A DNA stretch of 64,000 nt from Gnetum montanum (taxonomy: Eukaryota > Streptophyta > Gnetopsida > Gnetales > Gnetaceae): the NCBI GenBank assembly GCA_015680685.1, contig MNCI01002098.1:482457-546456 (forward strand). Direction: 5' to 3'. Below, piece after piece: positions 62,347 through 64,000 of this stretch. A model generated the notes under the pieces. It was given only the letters and a program-made list of their open reading frames with translations, did no database searches and was not told the DNA's origin. Both the position numbers and the translations under genes were made by a program. Each line of letters opens with the position of its first letter. Position 1 is the first letter of the stretch.

Positions 62347-63845
62347 TTGATTACTCTTAGATACTAGGTGAAGTTTGCAAAAATGTCTAATAAAAAGCTT
62401 TTATTTGTTTCATTGATTTTGCAAAAGCATATGATTCGATTGTTCATACAAAACTATGATTACAGTTACATAAAATTGACCTCCTTTTAGATTTGATTGT
62501 TGTAGAAACTTAAAGATTATATGAGGAAGTAATTATCGAAATTACAAATAGCAATTCAAAGAAGAAATTTAAATTCTAGAGCAAATTTGGAGTTAAGAAA
62601 ATTTGTCCACTTTCTCTAACTCTCTTTGGTATCTTTATTGATGAAATACAAGAATGGTTATGCAATGGGCAAGGTAGTCATGCCATCGAAATTTAATCCC
62701 AAGCAATGAATCTACTTTTATGTTGCCTTGATTTCCACTACCATAGAAGGTATGCAAAATATGTTGCAAAATTTAAAAAATTGTTGTTGTTCATCTAGTC
62801 TTCAAGTGAATGTACATAAAACCAAAGTGATGATATTGGATATATGAAATACTTGTGATAACCTTCATTTTGGAGGTACCAATGTGCAAATAGTAGATTC
62901 TTTTAAATATTTGAATCTCACTTATATGAACAACTATATACAGGGGAAGCACATTAAATAAAAAATAGTAAGAGGTTTCAAGGCTCTATATGCTTTCAAA
63001 AACAAGTGTAAGGATTTAAGACTCTAGGCTTGGAAGGTTAGAAAACAAATTATTTAGACTATCATCTCTCCTACTATATTGTATGAATGTGTTGTTTTAG
63101 GGCCTAGACTTAGTGCTAAACTTTGGAAAGATATTGAAAAAGTGCAGAAAACTTTTCTTTTTGATGAGTTAAAGGTAAAGATGCAAACATCTTACTCAAT
63201 GGTATTATTTGAATGTGATTTATTATCTTTAGAAGTAGACGCCTTGTTATTAGATACACTCATAGCTTACATATCTCAAAGTAAGATACATTCTCTAAAG
63301 TAGATCTTGAGGAATTGCAAGACTATAGTTGGTATTTTCAAGGGATGCAATGGTTGAAAAAATGGGATATCTCTTAGGAAAACATGTAGCAAAATCCTAA
63401 GCATATTCACCAACTAGTTAAGAAGAAGTTTTTAACCTAGATGTGGTTTAATGTAGAAGGAAGGATATAACTTTATTTACATCATATTAGATCTAATAAA
63501 TTAGATGTATATTCCAATCAAGTACTAAAACGCTATTAGCAAGCTTTGTGTAAGTTCTCATCATCTTAGAATTGAAAGTGGAAGTTGGATTCAACTTCCT
63601 TGAGAAGAGTACATTTGTAAGTTGTGTGGGTCAAGAGCCCTTGAAGATGAGTTACATGTGTTTCTTTCTTAGGTTGTGACTATCCATTTGAGACAATGTT
63701 ACAATTAAAAGCTTGTATGATTTATTTTTGATGCCGACGTTAATGCTTGGTCAATTTGTAGAATCTATCTTTATTTTTCATAAAAATGTAATATTTGCCC
63801 AATATATCCTATAGGTCTTCGATTGTAATAAAGTTTCATTTAATT
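62347..63845 (+). pseudogene. LINE, third segment: rest of reverse transcriptase and C-terminal motif
   Basis: Continues from 38,360: 'ICFIDFAKAYDSI' (catalytic Asp of RT block 3, 62,405-62,445), 'KICPLSLTLFGIFIDEI' (62,600-62,650) and 'LQVNVHKTKVMILD' (62,800). The YADD region between these is decayed. Then 'SFKYLNLTYMN', 'IISPTILYECVVLGPRL' (63,060-63,110) and a 74-codon frame. The end has 'ISSHHLRIESGSWIQLP' and 'ICKLCGSRALEDELHVFLS' (63,560-63,670), a C-terminal Cys/His motif (C..C...H....C) found after RT in several endonuclease-type LINE clades. AATAAA at 63,829 may be the polyadenylation signal. Inactive, with many stops. Confidence 0.75.
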
Positions 63846-64000
63846 AATTAGTTAAATTTCATAGTAAAGTTGACTTTTCAAATTACCCATCGAGTTCCGA
63901 TCACATCCACCCTGTATTTATGCAAACCTTGTAAACCAAGATTTCAAATGACCTTACCTTTGGCACTCTCCTCCATTTATAAATTTACGTTCCTTTATAT
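63846..64000. other. Sequence beyond the LINE 3' end
   Basis: A short flank without recognised features. The exact LINE end and its target duplication could not be fixed. Confidence 0.4.

Overview
The window is repeat-dominated nuclear DNA from a seed plant with a large, AT-rich genome. It looks gymnosperm-like in density and age of repeats, but the species cannot be fixed from sequence alone. I see no gene that is clearly intact and of host function. The only host-type coding sequence outside transposons is the last exon of a CMGC-like protein kinase (about 1.4-2.2 kb, minus strand). It has a plausible splice acceptor, an in-frame stop and lost catalytic residues.

Layout. 1-801: two truncated long terminal repeats (LTRs) of one family, joined in opposite orientation. 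1,429-2,230: kinase remnant. 2,451-8,974: a non-coding LTR retrotransposon on the minus strand (LARD-like). 9.5-11.4 kb: weak remnants. 11.4-12.1 kb: a copia-type LTR with a primer-binding site, then an inverted pair of tRNA-derived SINEs. 12,279-18,137: complete gag-only element 'E2' (plus strand, target duplication CTAGG). 19.1-21.2 kb: truncated minus-strand relative 'E3', with a SINE inside it and another just beyond. 22.9-24.2 and 28.2-29.1 kb: two copies of a pol-deleted copia piece on either side of a truncated third relative, 'E4' (gag, protease, 5' LTR).

From about 30.1 kb to 63.8 kb everything belongs to one nest. The host is a LINE (ORF1-like, endonuclease, reverse transcriptase, C-terminal Cys/His motif). 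A 5.8 kb copia element interrupts its endonuclease (30,939-36,787). A solo LTR interrupts its reverse transcriptase (38,366-62,341, target duplication ATTAC). Inside that solo LTR sit a 22 kb gag plus ORF3 element without reverse transcriptase, 'E1' (38,422-60,451, ATGTT), and a second solo LTR (60,565-61,446, TGTAT). Inside E1 sits a 13 kb Tat-like gypsy element (40,474-53,498, GTTAG). I matched the target duplications by eye on both sides at every level, and the LINE reading frame resumes across both insertions.

Most interesting is the 13 kb gypsy element. It has a second, catalytically complete-looking RNase H domain between protease and reverse transcriptase. Its 3.3 kb LTRs carry pieces of an LRR receptor gene, a RuvB-like (TIP49) ATPase gene and a PPR gene. 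An extra 152-codon ORF near its 3' end has its own TATA box. Three single-N joins mark places where the assembly duplicated or lost sequence. E1-E4 form a family with gag but no visible reverse transcriptase or integrase, so they presumably depend on another element's enzymes.
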